Notes: generated from the sequence alone by a model not told the origin. A stretch of 64,000 nucleotides of DNA from Toxonevra muliebris (GCA_963691655.1 OY829329.1:52739279-52803278), one strand, 5' to 3'; counted from the first letter of the stretch, positions 21,270 to 34,815 are shown. Made by a program: numbers and translations.

Positions 21270-24070
21270 CGTGGGCTTTTACAACAGAGACGCACGTATA
21301 GACACAAAATGATTTCGCACGATCACTTGTGTTGTGTAAAATTTTTTCGAAGGCGTTTGTTTTTTTTTCTGTTTTTTTATATCAACTTTTTATTTTTTGA
21401 TTATTTTCTTAATTTATACTTATTTATTTAGTTTGTTTGAAAATTAATTTGTTAGTTGATAGAGTATGCACCTTATTTGGTGAGATTATACGCGTGTTTT
21501 TGTTTTTATTCAATAATTTAGAGTTATTTTTAACATGAAATTGGTTATATCTTTAAATGTCAAAGATCAAATGCGCGATCACTTTAGTGGAGATTTATTT
21601 GTAAGAGATTTTAAGTGATTTTTAGTTTTTATGATTATGGGTTTAAAATTTTATGTCAAATTATTGATATTCATTGAAAAATGGGTCGACGATCAATTAG
21701 ACAGTTACATACACGATCAGTTGTTAAAATTTGTTAAGTAGTTTTTTTTTTTTAATTTGGCGTTTAAAAATTGCTTTTGATGATCATGCACGATCACTTC
21801 ACATAATTTACCTACTTATAAGGAAAATTAACTTTAAAGCTTTTCCAATTATTGTTTATAATATTTGATCTTGGCCACACACACGTTCAGTTTTTCAATA
21901 ATTTTCTAAACTCTTTATATAATTATAATACTAGTGTTTGTAATTTTATTTTCAAACCGCTAAATTAACTACTTTATTTATCTAATTTTAATACTTGAAA
22001 ACATGCACGATCAATTTAGTGTATTTTACTCAAATGTTGAAATTGTATTCTACATTCACAAGATCTCACGCGATCACTTTCTGTTAGACTTAATTCAATA
22101 TTAACTATATTTAGGATTAGTATTCTAATTTAAACCTCTAATTTAGAAAGCCATCTTTATGAAAACCCTGCACGCATGATTAGTTTCACATCCGAATACT
22201 AGAGTTCTAAATTAGATAATACTGAAATTTAATTTAAATCATGTTTTTTTATTTTTACTTCGGAAATTAAAAAGTACTCAATGAAATGTCAAAGAATCAA
22301 ATATTCAATAACATAAATTGTTTCAATATTAATTCGATTAACAATTCTTTTCCAATAAAAATTTTTAAATCTAAAGATCAAGCACGATCATTTTACTTTT
22401 TCAGTTTGTACATATTTCTTATTTAAACCAATTTTTGTATAAAAATGTCAAGCACAAACACTTTTTCCTTTTTAAGTTTTGCTTTTATTTATGTATAGAT
22501 CATTTATGATCACTTATCACTTTATTTAACCTTTTTCAGTTATGTCTAAGTATTTTTTATTTCACAAATAGTTATACTACTATACTTCATCAAATGTTTA
22601 ACGACCACAGAAGCAGCAGCATGAGTATCATTCATAAGCGTTGATCGAAGTTTTCTTCGCTAAAAGAAAAACTGGCGACTACCGGCAAATTATCACAGAT
22701 CTTTTGTAGAACTACCGTAAAATAAGCGTTCGAATGTCGTTGAAAATCAATTTAGATTTTTACCTCTGATATCTTGGGCAATACTAGCGACGAGCAAGTA
22801 AAGTGGCTGCGCCAAGATTTACAGAGAACCGGGAATAGCTAATCGGTTTTTGGGATGATCGTATGTTCAGCGATTATTTTGGATCTTTTTTACGTAAACT
22901 AGACTCAAAAATTACAAACAACGCAGTTTCACTGCACTTCATTTCGCAGTTTAGATATTTTTTCAAATAAAAACACAATTTATAGTCGAAAATTGCTTAA
23001 AAAAAGCCTGATCTGATAGAGGAAAAAAGACGCGTCTAAAATTGCCTTATAAACCTGTGATATTTTTTGATAGTTTTAGTACAGAAACTATTACTAAAAC
23101 AAAAGAAAACTTCAAATTTCGAACTTGAAGAAATGTTGAACTTTTAAGAAATTATAAGCTTTTAAACGAGCTTCTGTTGCGAGGATCGCACACAATTACT
23201 TTGCATACAAAAATATTAAACCAAATAATGATCTTCATACGAATCAATCATATCACGATCAGTTTACATAGAAAAATGCTGCGAAGATCGCGCTTGAACA
23301 CTTTACAAATTTTTTTTTTTTATATTTAATAGTGTGTTTCATTCAAAAGTATTAAAAAAATAGTAATCTTTCTACCAATTGATGATGTACGATCCGTTTA
23401 CATAGAAAAATGTTACGAGGATCGCGCTCGAACATTTTACAAAATATTTTTTAAGTTATTCACAAGTATGTTCTTAAATTACAAACTGATTTTCATGGAA
23501 GTTGATCATAAATGTCATAGGAAAAGTGAGCAAGGATTTTTGTCACTTTACATAATATTTTTTTTTTAATTATTTAATTATTTTAAGCAAAAATATTCAA
23601 CAAAATACGATCTTCATTGCAATTGCTATTGTCAATGGGTTTTAATATTTAGAAATATTTTTCATACAAAAAATAAATAACGATTTCATAGAAAAATGCT
23701 GCGAGGATCGCTTTTGATCATATTCCAAACTTTTTTAAACTATTTAATATTAATTTTCATTAAGGAATTATAAATAAACCAACGATCTTCACCCCAAATT
23801 GATCAAGCAAACAATTTTCATAAAATCAGCGCTCGATCTCAACATAAAATATTTCTCTAGCAGAAATTTTAACCCAAACAACGATATTCATGTCAATAGA
23901 TCATGCCACGATCAGTTTTCATAAAAAAAATGTTACAGTTAACAATTTGTAATTCAAAATTTGTTGGTTTAATTTGTATTTGTATTTTTCGTTTTTGTTT
24001 TAAAAATCATAACAAAAATAACCAAATGATCTTCAATGATCATCAAATATTATTGCTCATTCACTTAATT
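21270..24070. repeat. Field of GATC-centred motifs / diverged 115-155-bp tandem units
   Basis: CACGATCACTTT-like octamers to dodecamers recur near 21316, 21573, 21710, 21790, 22008, 22070, 22384 and 22500. From about 23230 the sequence resolves into five or six longer units with the order: GATCTTCAT, TTGATCAT, CACGATCAGTTTACATAGAA, AAATGCTGCGAGGATCGCGC, GAACATTTTACAAA. It ends near 23950. Units are strongly diverged. It lies directly upstream of exon 1 on the minus strand, so it could be promoter-proximal sequence or simply an old satellite. Confidence 0.6.
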
Positions 24071-24074
24071 AACT

Positions 24075-25680
24075 TGTTTTATTTCACGTAGTTTTGATTT
24101 TTTTTTGTGATTTTATTTCTGTTATTTTGGCATGTTATTTTTTCAATCGTTGCTCATTTGAAAAGTAGCCAAAATTGGCTACAAATATAATCATTAATAG
24201 CAATTATTGCAAGTTTTTTTCTGTTTTTTTTTTTGTGTGTAAAAATCTCACGCAATCATAGCGTTTACGTTGAAAATAAAAATTTAATAACCATAAATTT
24301 TATACACCAAATTTAGTAATAAACATTTTTAAAATTGTTTTTTTGTTTTGATTTTTTGGATGTTACATACTCAATTTGTTTTGATTTAAAAAAAAAAAAA
24401 AAATGCTTAGTGCATTATCGGAACGCAAGGTGTCATTACTTCCTGTGCATTTGTTTTTGACACGTTGTTTATTTCGCAACTGATGATTTTGTTAATAAGA
24501 AAATTAATTTATGCCACGACGACACTTGCCGCCAACAGATTGTAGATTGCAGATTAGTAGTCCAAAATGAAAATGAAGACGATCACAATCACATCAAACA
24601 CCGGGATACGTCAGCACTTGCCAAGTGAACAATTAGTTCTACACCATACGTCATACGTATGACGCTGCAGGAAGTCAGTTTCATAAATGCTGACAACGAG
24701 TGTAAGCCAGAAGCAGAAGCAGCTACAACAATAACCACAGCAATATCTGCAAAAATTGCTACGAACCAGCAGCAGTTGTAGTTAGTTACTTGGATTTTTT
24801 TTTTCACTGATTTTCTTATGCTTTTGCTTTTGTTTTTTCCATTATTTTTATTATTATCATTTTGTTTTGTATGTAGACTTTACTTTTTATGCTTCACTTT
24901 TGCTGTCACTGCTACAAAAACAGAAGTGATCATGTGTCCTTCTACGGATGTGCGCTTTGGTATTAATGACATGTGAAGAACAGATGACAGGGAATTGCAA
25001 ACTTTTTTTTTTTTTTTTTTTAAAGAACAAAATTCTTCAAATCAAAAATCTTGAGCATGAAAGCTTTGATTAACTTCAGTCTTCCCTTACTAAGTATTAA
25101 ACAAACTCAGCTCTTTTTTATACTTCCACTATATGTTAATGTTTCTTGTGATGACGCAAGTTTGTTTACCACTGCTCTTAATCACACAAAAGCTACATAA
25201 CTAATACATGTCCTCAGTTCATCATAATAAACCACATTAATACCAAAGTATCTTTTCTTCAGATTGTTATACGCATGCGTAACAAAAAACGCCAAGAACA
25301 CTAAAGGGTTTTATTTAGTTGCATCTGTTGTTCTTTTTTAGTTACTTGATATATTTCTTTATTCGCTTTTTATTGGTATGTATGAGTATCTTTTGCTCGA
25401 GGGGCAAATATTTGTCTCGTCTGCACGTACATACATAGCACATTCGATAATTCTTGGTAATAGTTGCGCTTTGTTGTTGTTGTCATTTGTAGTTAAATGA
25501 TGAAAATTTTTAATATCTATCTACAATTGGAAACATTAACTACTTACTTTACAAATTCTAACTTTTATTTGAACAACTTGAGAGAAATTTTAGAAAAATA
25601 TGTGAGATCATCACTGTTCCTATAGAATGATATCTATTTAATTCAATATTTGTATAAATCCCAATTAGAAGATAACCAAC
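24075..25680. other. No gene recognised
   Basis: AT-rich sequence with homopolymer tracts (24390-24404, 25002-25021). The hydrophobic open frame at 24589-24807 (minus) has no splice or family support. Confidence 0.4.
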
Positions 25681-25689
25681 GCTAGCTAC

Positions 25690-26022
25690 TAATTTTGAAC
25701 GAACTTAAATCCTTTGTGAGGAAATTTAACTCACTAACTTGTGCGGAGGAAACCGAAACTTCAATACACATTTTAGGACAATGGCCAGCGCTCATGCAAA
25801 CCCGGAAAAAGTACTTGGGAGACTACCAAATACCAGACGGCATGCTGAAACAACTGGAAATAGGCCTTATAATAAAATTTATTGCAGTAATAGGACTTAC
25901 AGAAATACTATAATTCTTTAAGAATTATAGGGACTGTAAGAATACTATAATCTTTGAAGGCGGCACAATAGTTCTTTAGGACGCAGTGCACATCCCCAAA
26001 CATAATAATAATAATAATAATA
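25690..26022 (+). mobile_element. 3' end of a LINE with TAA-repeat tail
   Basis: The last part of an ORF2 is visible: CAEETETSIHIL and a CPALMQTRKKYLG-like stretch, recalling the C-x-x-E...H-x-x-x-x-C-P zinc-knuckle end of I/R1-type LINEs, followed by QLEIGLIIKFI. One frame or the other is open to about 25920. The 3' untranslated part contains GGCACAATAGTTCTTTAGGA and CGCAGTGC, then (TAA)n at 26003-26022. The GGYACAATAG...CGCAGTGC end is shared with the LINE at 54.5 kb and the SINE at 58.4 kb. Confidence 0.75.
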
Positions 26023-26339
26023 ACAACTTGATATCGATTATCTTGTTTTCTTAGGTTACAGATATGTCTCAATTTTAGGTGTAGTTAATGTGGGTTATAA
26101 ATTTCTATCCCCTTTCATGGGTTTACAAATAAATACAAAACTTTCTCACAAACCTTGATAATAAAAATATTTGTTTCTATAATAGAAACCCTTTCCCTTT
26201 GTGTTAATTCGGAATAGAGAACAAGGAGTTGATGTAAAATTTCGCTACTCCGGGAGGTTTGGAGGGCCTCGAGGGAAATAAGTTCAAGTTTAGGTGTTCA
26301 AATAAAATTCTTAAATTCTTGTAAATGCTTATTACTTTG

Positions 26340-28258
26340 TACTATCCGAATATTCGGCTTTTGGGAAAGTGGGCGTGGTACCTCCCATACAACCCTAATA
26401 GTTTTTTGGGTATATCTCAAGAACCATTTATAGCATAGTACAGAAATTTGATACAATAACGAGAATTGACAATGCCATGCTATGGGTGGGATTGCGAAGG
26501 GGGTGTGGCACCTTTCATAGAACCGGAATTTCCATTATGAGATATCTTAGGAGGCAGTTATGGTACGGTACTAAAATTGAAATTCTTTCAGTTTGTTGGA
26601 TTAGTGGGTGTAGCACCATGCTTCACTTTTATTTTCAACTACTATATCTACTACTATTTCTACTACTATTTCTATTACTATTTTCTACTACTTTTTTCTA
26701 AAATTTCTCTTTATTTTCTACTACTTTTTCAACTAATATTTTTTAGTACATTTTTCTACAATTTCTTTTTATTTTGTACCACTTCTTTCTACTATTGTTT
26801 ACTACTTTTTAGAATTTTTTCTACTACTATATTTTATTATCTTTCTACTCCATTTTTACTATTTTTGTACTACTATGTTCAGCTATTTTTCTACTACTAT
26901 TTCTGATACCTTTTCAGTACTTTTTTACAATAATTTTTCCTACTACCTTTTCTACCACTATTTTCTTCTTTCATTTTGTTGGATTAGTGGGTGTGGCATC
27001 ATGCTTCACTTTTATTTTCAACTACTATTTCTACTACTTTTTTTCTACAATTTCTTCTTATTTTCTACTACTTTTTCAACTAATATTTTCTACTACTTTT
27101 TTAACTAATATTTTCTACTACTTTTTTAACTAATATTTGCTACTACTATTTTACTACTTTTTTCTACTACCTTTTTAATACATTTTTTTCTACAATTTCT
27201 TTTTATTTTGTACCACTACTTTCTACTATTTATTTCCTACTATTTTTCCTCCTTTTTTACAATTTTTTCTACTACTTTATTTTATTATTATTTCTACCAT
27301 TCTTTCTATTCCATTTTTACTATTTTTGCACTACTATGTTTAACTATTTTTCTACTACTTTTCTGCTACCTTTTTATTACTTTTTTGCAACCATTTTTAA
27401 TATTATTTTCTATTCTTCTACTACATTTTCTTCTACTACTTTCTTCTATTTTTTTATCTTAAGATCCTGCTTCGTTGTCTTAAAATCCGTTAGGTGGCGC
27501 TGTAACAAATCCTATATTTATAACAAATATCAAATTGGTTCAAACTTTTAAAAAATTTTTGGGATATAATTCATAATTATAATTTTTAGATATAATTTCA
27601 AGAGTGGTCTTTGATATGAATATAGCGCCTCCAGTATTATTGTTCCTATAATTCAACTGAAATCTAATAAAACTGTTCAACAAATAAAAACACACTTAAA
27701 AGTTATTCGTTTTTACTACAGATATGCTGGAGTTTCTATCCAACTGCTGAATGACCCCTTTAGCATCAACTGGGTTAAAAATTTTGCTCACACGGTATCA
27801 TCAGCCGATATGGCTTTGTTTTTGTCGAAGGTCACTCACTGATGTGCCTAATGGTTTTTTTTTGTAAATATCCACTATGTTTTTTGTTATCAGACTTGAG
27901 TTGTTTTCGGTTGAGTTCACATCGGTGATAATACAATAAAAATGCTTCATTTTCTGGTCATCCAGACGCAATGTAAACTTTAATTTCTAAAATTTAATTA
28001 ACACAATATTGATTTGAGATTTTCATTTACAATGATTCTCTGTTTTTAATGTGCAGTTCTGCAAGTTAAATACTTTTGAAAATATCAATTGTGTCAATAA
28101 TGAGAGACATTTTTAAATCTAGAATTTTTTTTCCAAATTCAATGGAAGCCTGAATTGTCATTACGAATGTTCAATTTTTAATATCAACTACTTCATTCTT
28201 TTCTAATTTTCGCGCTTTTTCGCAGAAAAGGCAGAACAACGTTTCCCGGGTCAGCTAG
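26340..28258 (+). mobile_element. Helitron-type non-autonomous element, copy 1
   Basis: The right end reads GGCAGAACAACGTTTCCC then GGGTCAGCTAG followed by T. A hairpin (GGCAGA...TCTGCC in the better-preserved form) about 11 nt before a terminal CTAG, with insertion before T, is the Helitron 3' signature. Internal parts match the 37472-38710 copy in inverse orientation: the GGGCGTGGTACCTCCCATAC module, the 'gttggattagtgggtgt' phrase, the microsatellite core and 'taggtggcgctgtaacaaat'. The 5' end is not defined, and about 27640-28060 contains extra sequence absent from copy 2. Confidence 0.7.
26620..27460. repeat. CTACTATTT microsatellite/minisatellite inside Helitron copy 1
   Basis: About 840 bp of imperfect CTACTATTT / TACTACTTTTT repeats. 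They generate long Tyr/Phe-rich frames (YYYFYYYF) on the plus strand, which are artefacts and not genes. The phrase 'ttgttggattagtgggtgtggcatcatgcttcacttttattttcaact' recurs near 26592 and 26978, showing a segmental duplication inside the tract. Confidence 0.8.
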
Positions 28259-28409
28259 TACGAGTATAAATTTCTGACAAGAAGCCATACAAAATTTAAC
28301 TCCTTGGAAATAACAAAACTTGGACAACCAAGAGTTAAAGGAATAATATCGAATTTATATCCATTAATTGAACACCATAACTTTTTAAATAACTTTCCCC
28401 ACAACTTAA

Positions 28410-28775
28410 CTCATTAAGTCCTAATGATGCGTATACGCACAAGAAAGAAGTCAATTTTAATGCAGATACAAAAAGTTACCAGAACACGAAATCAGTTTAA
28501 CAGTTGTTCGAACGCGAAGAGAGAAACTTTAGCCATTAAGGGCGAGCGGGAACCAAAGTAGATAGATCAAGACAGTAACTCGAGAAAAACATTGTTTTGA
28601 ACCTGGCTCAGAAACGGGTCAGCGACAAGGTGCCATATGGCACCGCTAGGCATTACTGGGTTAAAAAAAAATAAAAAAATTCGATAATACAATTTGTTGT
28701 TTTAATTTGTGACGATAAAGACGTGTGATTGAAAATGTTTTGTTTTACAACGAGTTCGCTCTCGGACTTAATGGG
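28410..28775. mobile_element. TTAA-flanked MITE (piggyBac-like)
   Basis: TTAA (28406-28409) then CTCATTAAGTCC; at the other end GGACTTAATGGG then TTAA (28776-28779). The inverted ends CYCATTAAGTCC plus TTAA duplication are the piggyBac pattern. Inside is a perfect 16-bp palindrome, GGTGCCATATGGCACC (28629-28644). No transposase. Confidence 0.75.
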
Positions 28776-28779
28776 TTAA

Positions 28780-31235
28780 ACTTTATTTAATTTACCTTTA
28801 GTTTTAGCATTCTTTCTCCAACTTCCCTAATAAAATTCTCAGATTACATTTTAAGATATGTATGTAGTAGTGGCATAAGTATCCATAATTTAAAAATACT
28901 TTAGTTTATAATTAAAATTTCTAAGGTTTCTTTAATATCAAAATAATGAAATAAAGAAGAAAAATTTCATTTTTGAGGTCGTTTTATATAATGAAATTAA
29001 TCTGAGCTATTTCACTTCCATTTTTTTTTTTTTTTCATTCTTCCACATCATGATCGTTATGATCTTTTAGAACTGCAAATGAAAAAAATGAGCACAGAAA
29101 ATATTAAACTTCCGTTTCCACTTTGTGGTCGTCGTGTGCTGGACTGGACGCACACTTGCGAACCTAACTAAGTCTTCTTTTTCTGCTTCGGTATATGTAC
29201 GTCTGTCTGCCTGTCTAGCAATTGGTCATTATTTTTGAAATTCCATTGGAAGCTGTTACGCAAACTGGTAATTTTGAAATTTGATACTTACTAGTAGAAG
29301 CAGCAGCGTTTTGATTTATGATGCCACAACAATTGAATGGAGGAAAAAATTCTTTAAGAATACTAAGCTTACATACTTATTTTAAAATTTTTTATATATT
29401 GAGCATCTCATGCTTAATTAGCCACAAAACGGAAGTCATATAATATTACCGGGCCAAAGTAGAAGTAAAATCTTTTTCTTTGCTTCTGCTTTTTTTGTTT
29501 GGCAGGTACTTCTAAAAAAACTGTTGATTCAATGAAATTTTGTACTTGTGAGAATGATTGATCGAATACTTTTAGATAAAGTTACATTAAATAAAAAAAA
29601 AAAAAAAATTGATTTCTTATTTCATTCATCTCTACCCTACCTTATTCTATACCCAACCTTATATTTGCACCTGCAGCCAATTTACAACGCGCTGATCTCA
29701 ACACCAGAGAGCACGCAACGCGCAAATATGCAGCAGCATTTATGAATTTATTTTTAGTTTATGTTGATTTTTTTTACGTTTGTTACGCATATCTCGCGTT
29801 TTGCTACTACTGCGCTACTGTCTGCAGCAATTGCGGAGTAGATACTTCTCTCCATTTACCCTCCACATCTCGCGACAAGTGTGACGAAGAAAAAAATTAA
29901 AACAATTTTGCACATGTTGCGTATGTAAATTTACATTGTAAATTGCATCTGTTGGTGGCGCTTTATTTGCTGCTTGTTCTTTATGTTTGTTGTTGTGCAA
30001 TTTGCAATTTGGCACAGCTGTGAGTTGTGAATTTCATTCATAATTTTATGGGTTTTTTTATGATGTAGTCGAAAATTGATTTGTTTTTTTGTTTTTTTTT
30101 TTCTTTGTTTCAAAATTTAATACTTGCTTGATTCAATTGCTTAAATATTTTATTAAATACAGAGAATGCATAAATAACTTCAACGTTTCTGAAAAAGGGT
30201 CTAAGTAAATCTTGAATTTTGTCCCGCATTTCAAGTAGATCTATAAGTCAATCACCTCTACGGCTCATAAAATACATTCATAGTTTCTTTAAAGGTCAAA
30301 AGCTCTGGCTCAAGGCTTATCCACACAGGCTTCTTTTTGAAACTACTTGCATCGGTGCAAGTTGATATCTGAGTAGTTTTTTATTAAACTTGAACTGAAG
30401 TCAATGAATGCTTTTTAAATTTCGTAAAAATATTTTAAATTCAAATCCACGCTGTAAAATTGGAAAAATCGAATTGGTAGTTGGTTCTTTTTGCTATAGT
30501 TCTGAGTTTTATTTATAGTTTTTTCATGATATCAAGTTAAATTTGGTTAATTCTACGAAGTTGATGTAAATCTGCAAGTCAGATATATCGGTATAGATTG
30601 GTTCTTTTTTTTTTTTTTTTTTTTGACATAGATTTTTAATTTTTGTTTGGACGCCGTGATACTTTAAACCGCGCCAAATCGGCCAGTGTCAATTATGCAT
30701 AAGTCTAAACAAATCAAGGATTTAAAAGCGAGTTAAATTGTGTAATTGCTAAACAACTTATAACGTTTATTGGTAAAGAAAATGTTTTAACCCTTTCGTT
30801 GTTTTTGGCTAATATATTGTACAAAAAACTGTTCATATTTCACTACTTCTCATTTCGGGAATTTTAAAAATAAAAAATTATTTTTTAAATCAAGCATGTT
30901 TTTTCTCTTTATAATTTAAGTTTGAACAGAAACGGGACTACAGTTTTTTTTTTTTTTTATTTGATTTTGAAAAACAGCCCAAATTACATTTGTGTGAATT
31001 TACAAAGTGAAAGCACTAAGTTTAAAATTTTGAGCAAGTATATAAAATTGTTTTTTCTGAAAATGGATGCTGGTAGAACTCGAGAAAAAAATCATACGGG
31101 TCTCGGCATTTAAGTCAAATTTTTTTTTTACGTAGCCTCAAAGTTTGCCATTTCTAACAGATTAGGTATAATAAACCATAAGAGAACTTGTTAGTTTTGC
31201 ATCAGAGCTTGTTTGAATGTTCAGCAATTTATAAT
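28780..31235. other. No gene recognised
   Basis: AT-rich sequence with long T/A tracts (29018-29034, 29590-29606, 30607-30624). Open frames are biased in composition and lack splice or family support. Confidence 0.4.
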
Positions 31236-31239
31236 AGAA

Positions 31240-31430
31240 TTTCCCGTAGAATATTTTCTTCCTACATATTAACCCTATGACACCCACCATTATGGGTCTT
31301 TTTTGCCTTTTTCGAAAAAGTTTCCTTTTTGACCCATTACGAGGGTTGATAGGGGGTTGATATGTTCAAGAAATATGTTACTCATGAAATTTTACTATAG
31401 GTCACTGAACAACAAAATTCTGTATACTTG
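31240..31430. repeat. Diverged relative of the 18651-19668 foldback element
   Basis: It shares, in the same order, 'attttc.tcctac', 'ttaaccct.tgacaccca', 'atgggtcttttt', 'gttgatatgttcaa.gaaatat' and 'aaattttactataggtc' with the arms of the element at 18.7-19.5 kb. No boundaries are visible. Confidence 0.4.
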
Positions 31431-31434
31431 ACTT

Positions 31435-33500
31435 TAGTAAAAATAAACACAAATTCCAAAAATGTTTCAAATTTTCACCTTTTATACCAAGTGAACAAGT
31501 GTGTTTTTAAAAATATTTTCTAAACTAAAAGTTTATTTTGCATTGCCAAATAAAGCTTAGTTGTTTTATCCACAAAAAAAAAAAAAAATTAAAAATTAAA
31601 ATTTTTTTCTCGAATTTTTACTCCTTTCATGCATTTTGGTCATTATAATATACAAAATTCCAAAAGCTCTACAGTCTTTCCCAAAAACTTCTTTCATATT
31701 TTGTTTGCTTTTTATTCTTAAAAAAGTTCGAATCTACGAATATAAAACAACAAACAATTTTTTTACCCCCCAATAAAAAAGTTGAGAAGAAAGGGTTAAA
31801 GGGAGTTAAAAATAGTCGTGGCACTCTGATCTGAACTAATATTACTTATAAGTACTAGCAGCTTCAGAGATTGTGAAGTGCATGAAATTTAGTGGAATGA
31901 GGGACGGGTTAATCCCAAAATTTCCGATTGGATCCGTTAGTTAGCAACATTTTTCAAAGCGATTGTAATCAAATCACTATTTCAAACCCTACAGAATAAA
32001 AAAGGATAACTCGTGGCCATTTATAAGTGGGTCGTTAATGGGTTAAAACCCTAGTTATTTATTATAGGACCTTTGGAAAGTAAGAAACGCTATCTCTTAT
32101 CGTCAGGTAAATTTAAACTATATAAGCTCAGGGAAACTTTCAGAAACACTCTCTGAAAATATAATTCTCAACTCTGGAAAATTTATATATTTTTTTTTGT
32201 AGCGCAGACTATCTTCTACTATTGTGATTTCACTTCATACTTGATTATTTTTAATTTTTCCTTTACTCTAAACTCATAAATACACACAGAACTTCCAATG
32301 AAAATATTTTTTCCTGTAAAATATTTCACATTTTCTTGTTATCCTTTTCCCCCACAACACTTTGCTTCATGAAGGGTTCTGCTTCTTCATTGTGGTACTT
32401 CAAAAAAACTTGACCACATATGCGCCGCTCCAAATGATCCCCATATATGCGCATACAATAACAAATACATATTTACGTGTAAAATATGAACTTGCCGCAG
32501 AAAATACATAAAATTTTCCAAACTGCTGATTACTTGTATACGAGTGGTATCTACAGTTGCTCCCCACTTGCAGCTGATCCTCCTCCTCTTCCTTCTACAC
32601 TCTTCCAAGTGCATTCTGTGTATTTTTTTTTTTAAGTTTTACTCTGTATTTTTCCTATGAGTGCACCACAACATTTGCGCTTGCGCACGAACGCACATTT
32701 TCTGCTTGTCATGCCGGTAATGATTCTTTTCTATTTTTTTATTTTTGTCTGTATCTTACTTGTTTTTCTTTTTGCTCCTTTTTCATATTTTTAATGTTTC
32801 TAAATGCATTAAGTTTTTCTTTTCCCCTTCATGAATATTACAAAAAAGTAGCAAACAAAACAAAAAAAAAATAAAAGTGCCAGTTGCCAGTTAAAACAAA
32901 ACTTCATCTTCTGCTTGCTTGTCTGCCCCAACTGATCCATGAAAGTCAACCGTGCGCGTCCGAAGAGTTTGTTGTAACTACAATACTTAGTTGTTGTGGT
33001 AGCTGGTGTTGTTGTTTTTGTGGTTCTTTATAGCATTCTTTTGTATAAATATGTTTTCTATTTTTTTATTTGAATTTATAATATTCGAGTACAAAAAAAC
33101 AAAAAAAAAAAAACAAAGAAAGAAAATATTAGTGAAAATCATGAAAGCAAGAGTGCAGTGTTAATCAGCGTGCATTTATTAGATTACTTATTTGTGGTTG
33201 TGTTGGCGTTGGTATCAGCGGTGGAGCGATGGCAAAGCAGTGATGATGACGATGACTATGAAAATTGTAATGATATTGAGGTTGAATACCTTTATAAGTG
33301 ACATTAAAATATCTAACGATGCAAGCTTATGTTTAAAAAATAAATAACGTTAGTATTTGTTGATGATAGTGTTTGCTTATTTTCATATGCTCGTAAAATC
33401 GGGTAAAGTCATAAACCTAAAACCTCTCAGAGTATTCAATTTATTTTTCAGAATATTGAGCTATTTTCAGGTGAGATTTTTATTAATTTTGGCAACAGGG
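31435..33500. other. No gene recognised
   Basis: AT-rich intergenic or intronic DNA. Scattered 'gggttaaa' phrases (31793, 32040) hint at an old TTAA-type element but do not form clear ends. Confidence 0.35.
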
Positions 33501-33507
33501 TAAATCC

Positions 33508-34815
33508 AGCGTTACTTACGTTTCACCATTCGCTGTAAAATATTTTTTCACCAATAATTATCAACTATTTTAAAAATCGGGTAACACAGTCGTATGTGTC
33601 TTATGCTCTTGTACATGAATCAGCATAAACATATTTTCAATTATTAATCTGCTCTGAGGAAATAACTCATATTAGTGCCGTTACTTACGTTTCCGCACAA
33701 AACAACTATTTTGAGTACTCGATTTAGATATGTGAAATTCTGCGAATTAGTTAATAAAAATTAAAGAACAAAATTTTTTCCAAATAGACTTATTTATCGA
33801 CAGTAGAAGTTCATACAAAATTTGACTGTTTTGCTTGAATTAGTATATTTTTTGAATACATATTTGATTTGCCCAGCGTTACTTACGTTTCATTGCAGCG
33901 TTACTTACGTTTCAAGTTGTGAATCAATGGTCCAAAAATTAAAATTTTTGGGAATGAGTTAGATAAAAGGGGGTCACTGAGTTCGAATCCGTGGTCTAAT
34001 ACACTGTACTACATCGGGATTTTTTTTATGGAGCACACGACCTTGAAATAATCGGACATCTAGAAAAATAAAAGTGAAATTCGTTTGTTTAACAAAAGAA
34101 ATCTAGATATTTAAAACAATTTTTGTTTATTTATTTTTTTTTAAGTTCATGGCGTAACGCAGTGTATTTCGAATTCAGCGACCGCCTTTTATCTCAAGTA
34201 CACTTGACTTGCCCTACTAATTTTATTTGCGTGGCATTTAGGGTTTATTAAGTGAGGGCTTGAATTAAACAATAAAATGCAATTGTTTAATATATTTTAT
34301 TAAAAAAAAAAATAGTTTAATTCGTTGCAAAGTAAAGTAGAACAGCTTGTGTTTCGATAGAGCAATAATTATTTGAAAGATATAGTGAATATTGCTAAAA
34401 AATAAAATTTTAATTCATTCTTGAGCAAAGAACTTATCATTTTTTAAGAGAATTTGGATTAATGAAGACTATTTTTCTCCCGATATAGCTTATCGCAATC
34501 TATATTTAACTTTATTTTTTCTCTTTAATGCCTCACACGATGCTTTGAAGTAAGTTTTTAGTTATTTGTGGACAATTTTTGTTGCTCCATTTCTATTTCT
34601 GCTACCACATACAAAAAAAAAAAAAAAAAAAAAAATTATGTTACGTTTCATTTTTAAATTCGAATTTTTTTCTACAAATACTAAAATTTTTAATCCAAAA
34701 TAGAGTAGATCAATATAACTTCAATCTTTAAAAGAAAATCTAAGATTTGGTTTTATTTGATAAACTACTTTTGGAGTTAAACAACTTTTTGTATATTTTG
34801 CGTTACTTTCGTTTC
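33508..34815. repeat. Recurrent 16-bp motif GCGTTACTTACGTTTC
   Basis: Exact or near-exact copies of CGTTACTTACGTTTC occur at about 33510, 33679, 33877 and 33899, with weaker ones at 34640 (gttacgtttc) and 34800 (gcgttactttcgtttc). All are on the plus strand and the sequence between them is not obviously repeated. The origin is unknown. Confidence 0.6.

Noticed and set aside
24589..24807. Hydrophobic minus frame (ADIAVVIVVAASASGL)
   Set aside because: No homology recognised, no splice sites in phase; probably chance.
26577..27462. Long Tyr/Phe-rich open frames on the plus strand
   Set aside because: They are translations of the CTACTATTT repeat; the inverse copy at 37.9-38.3 kb gives the same artefact.
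31793..32045. Possible TTAA-type MITE between gggttaaa phrases
   Set aside because: The two ends do not pair convincingly as inverted repeats.
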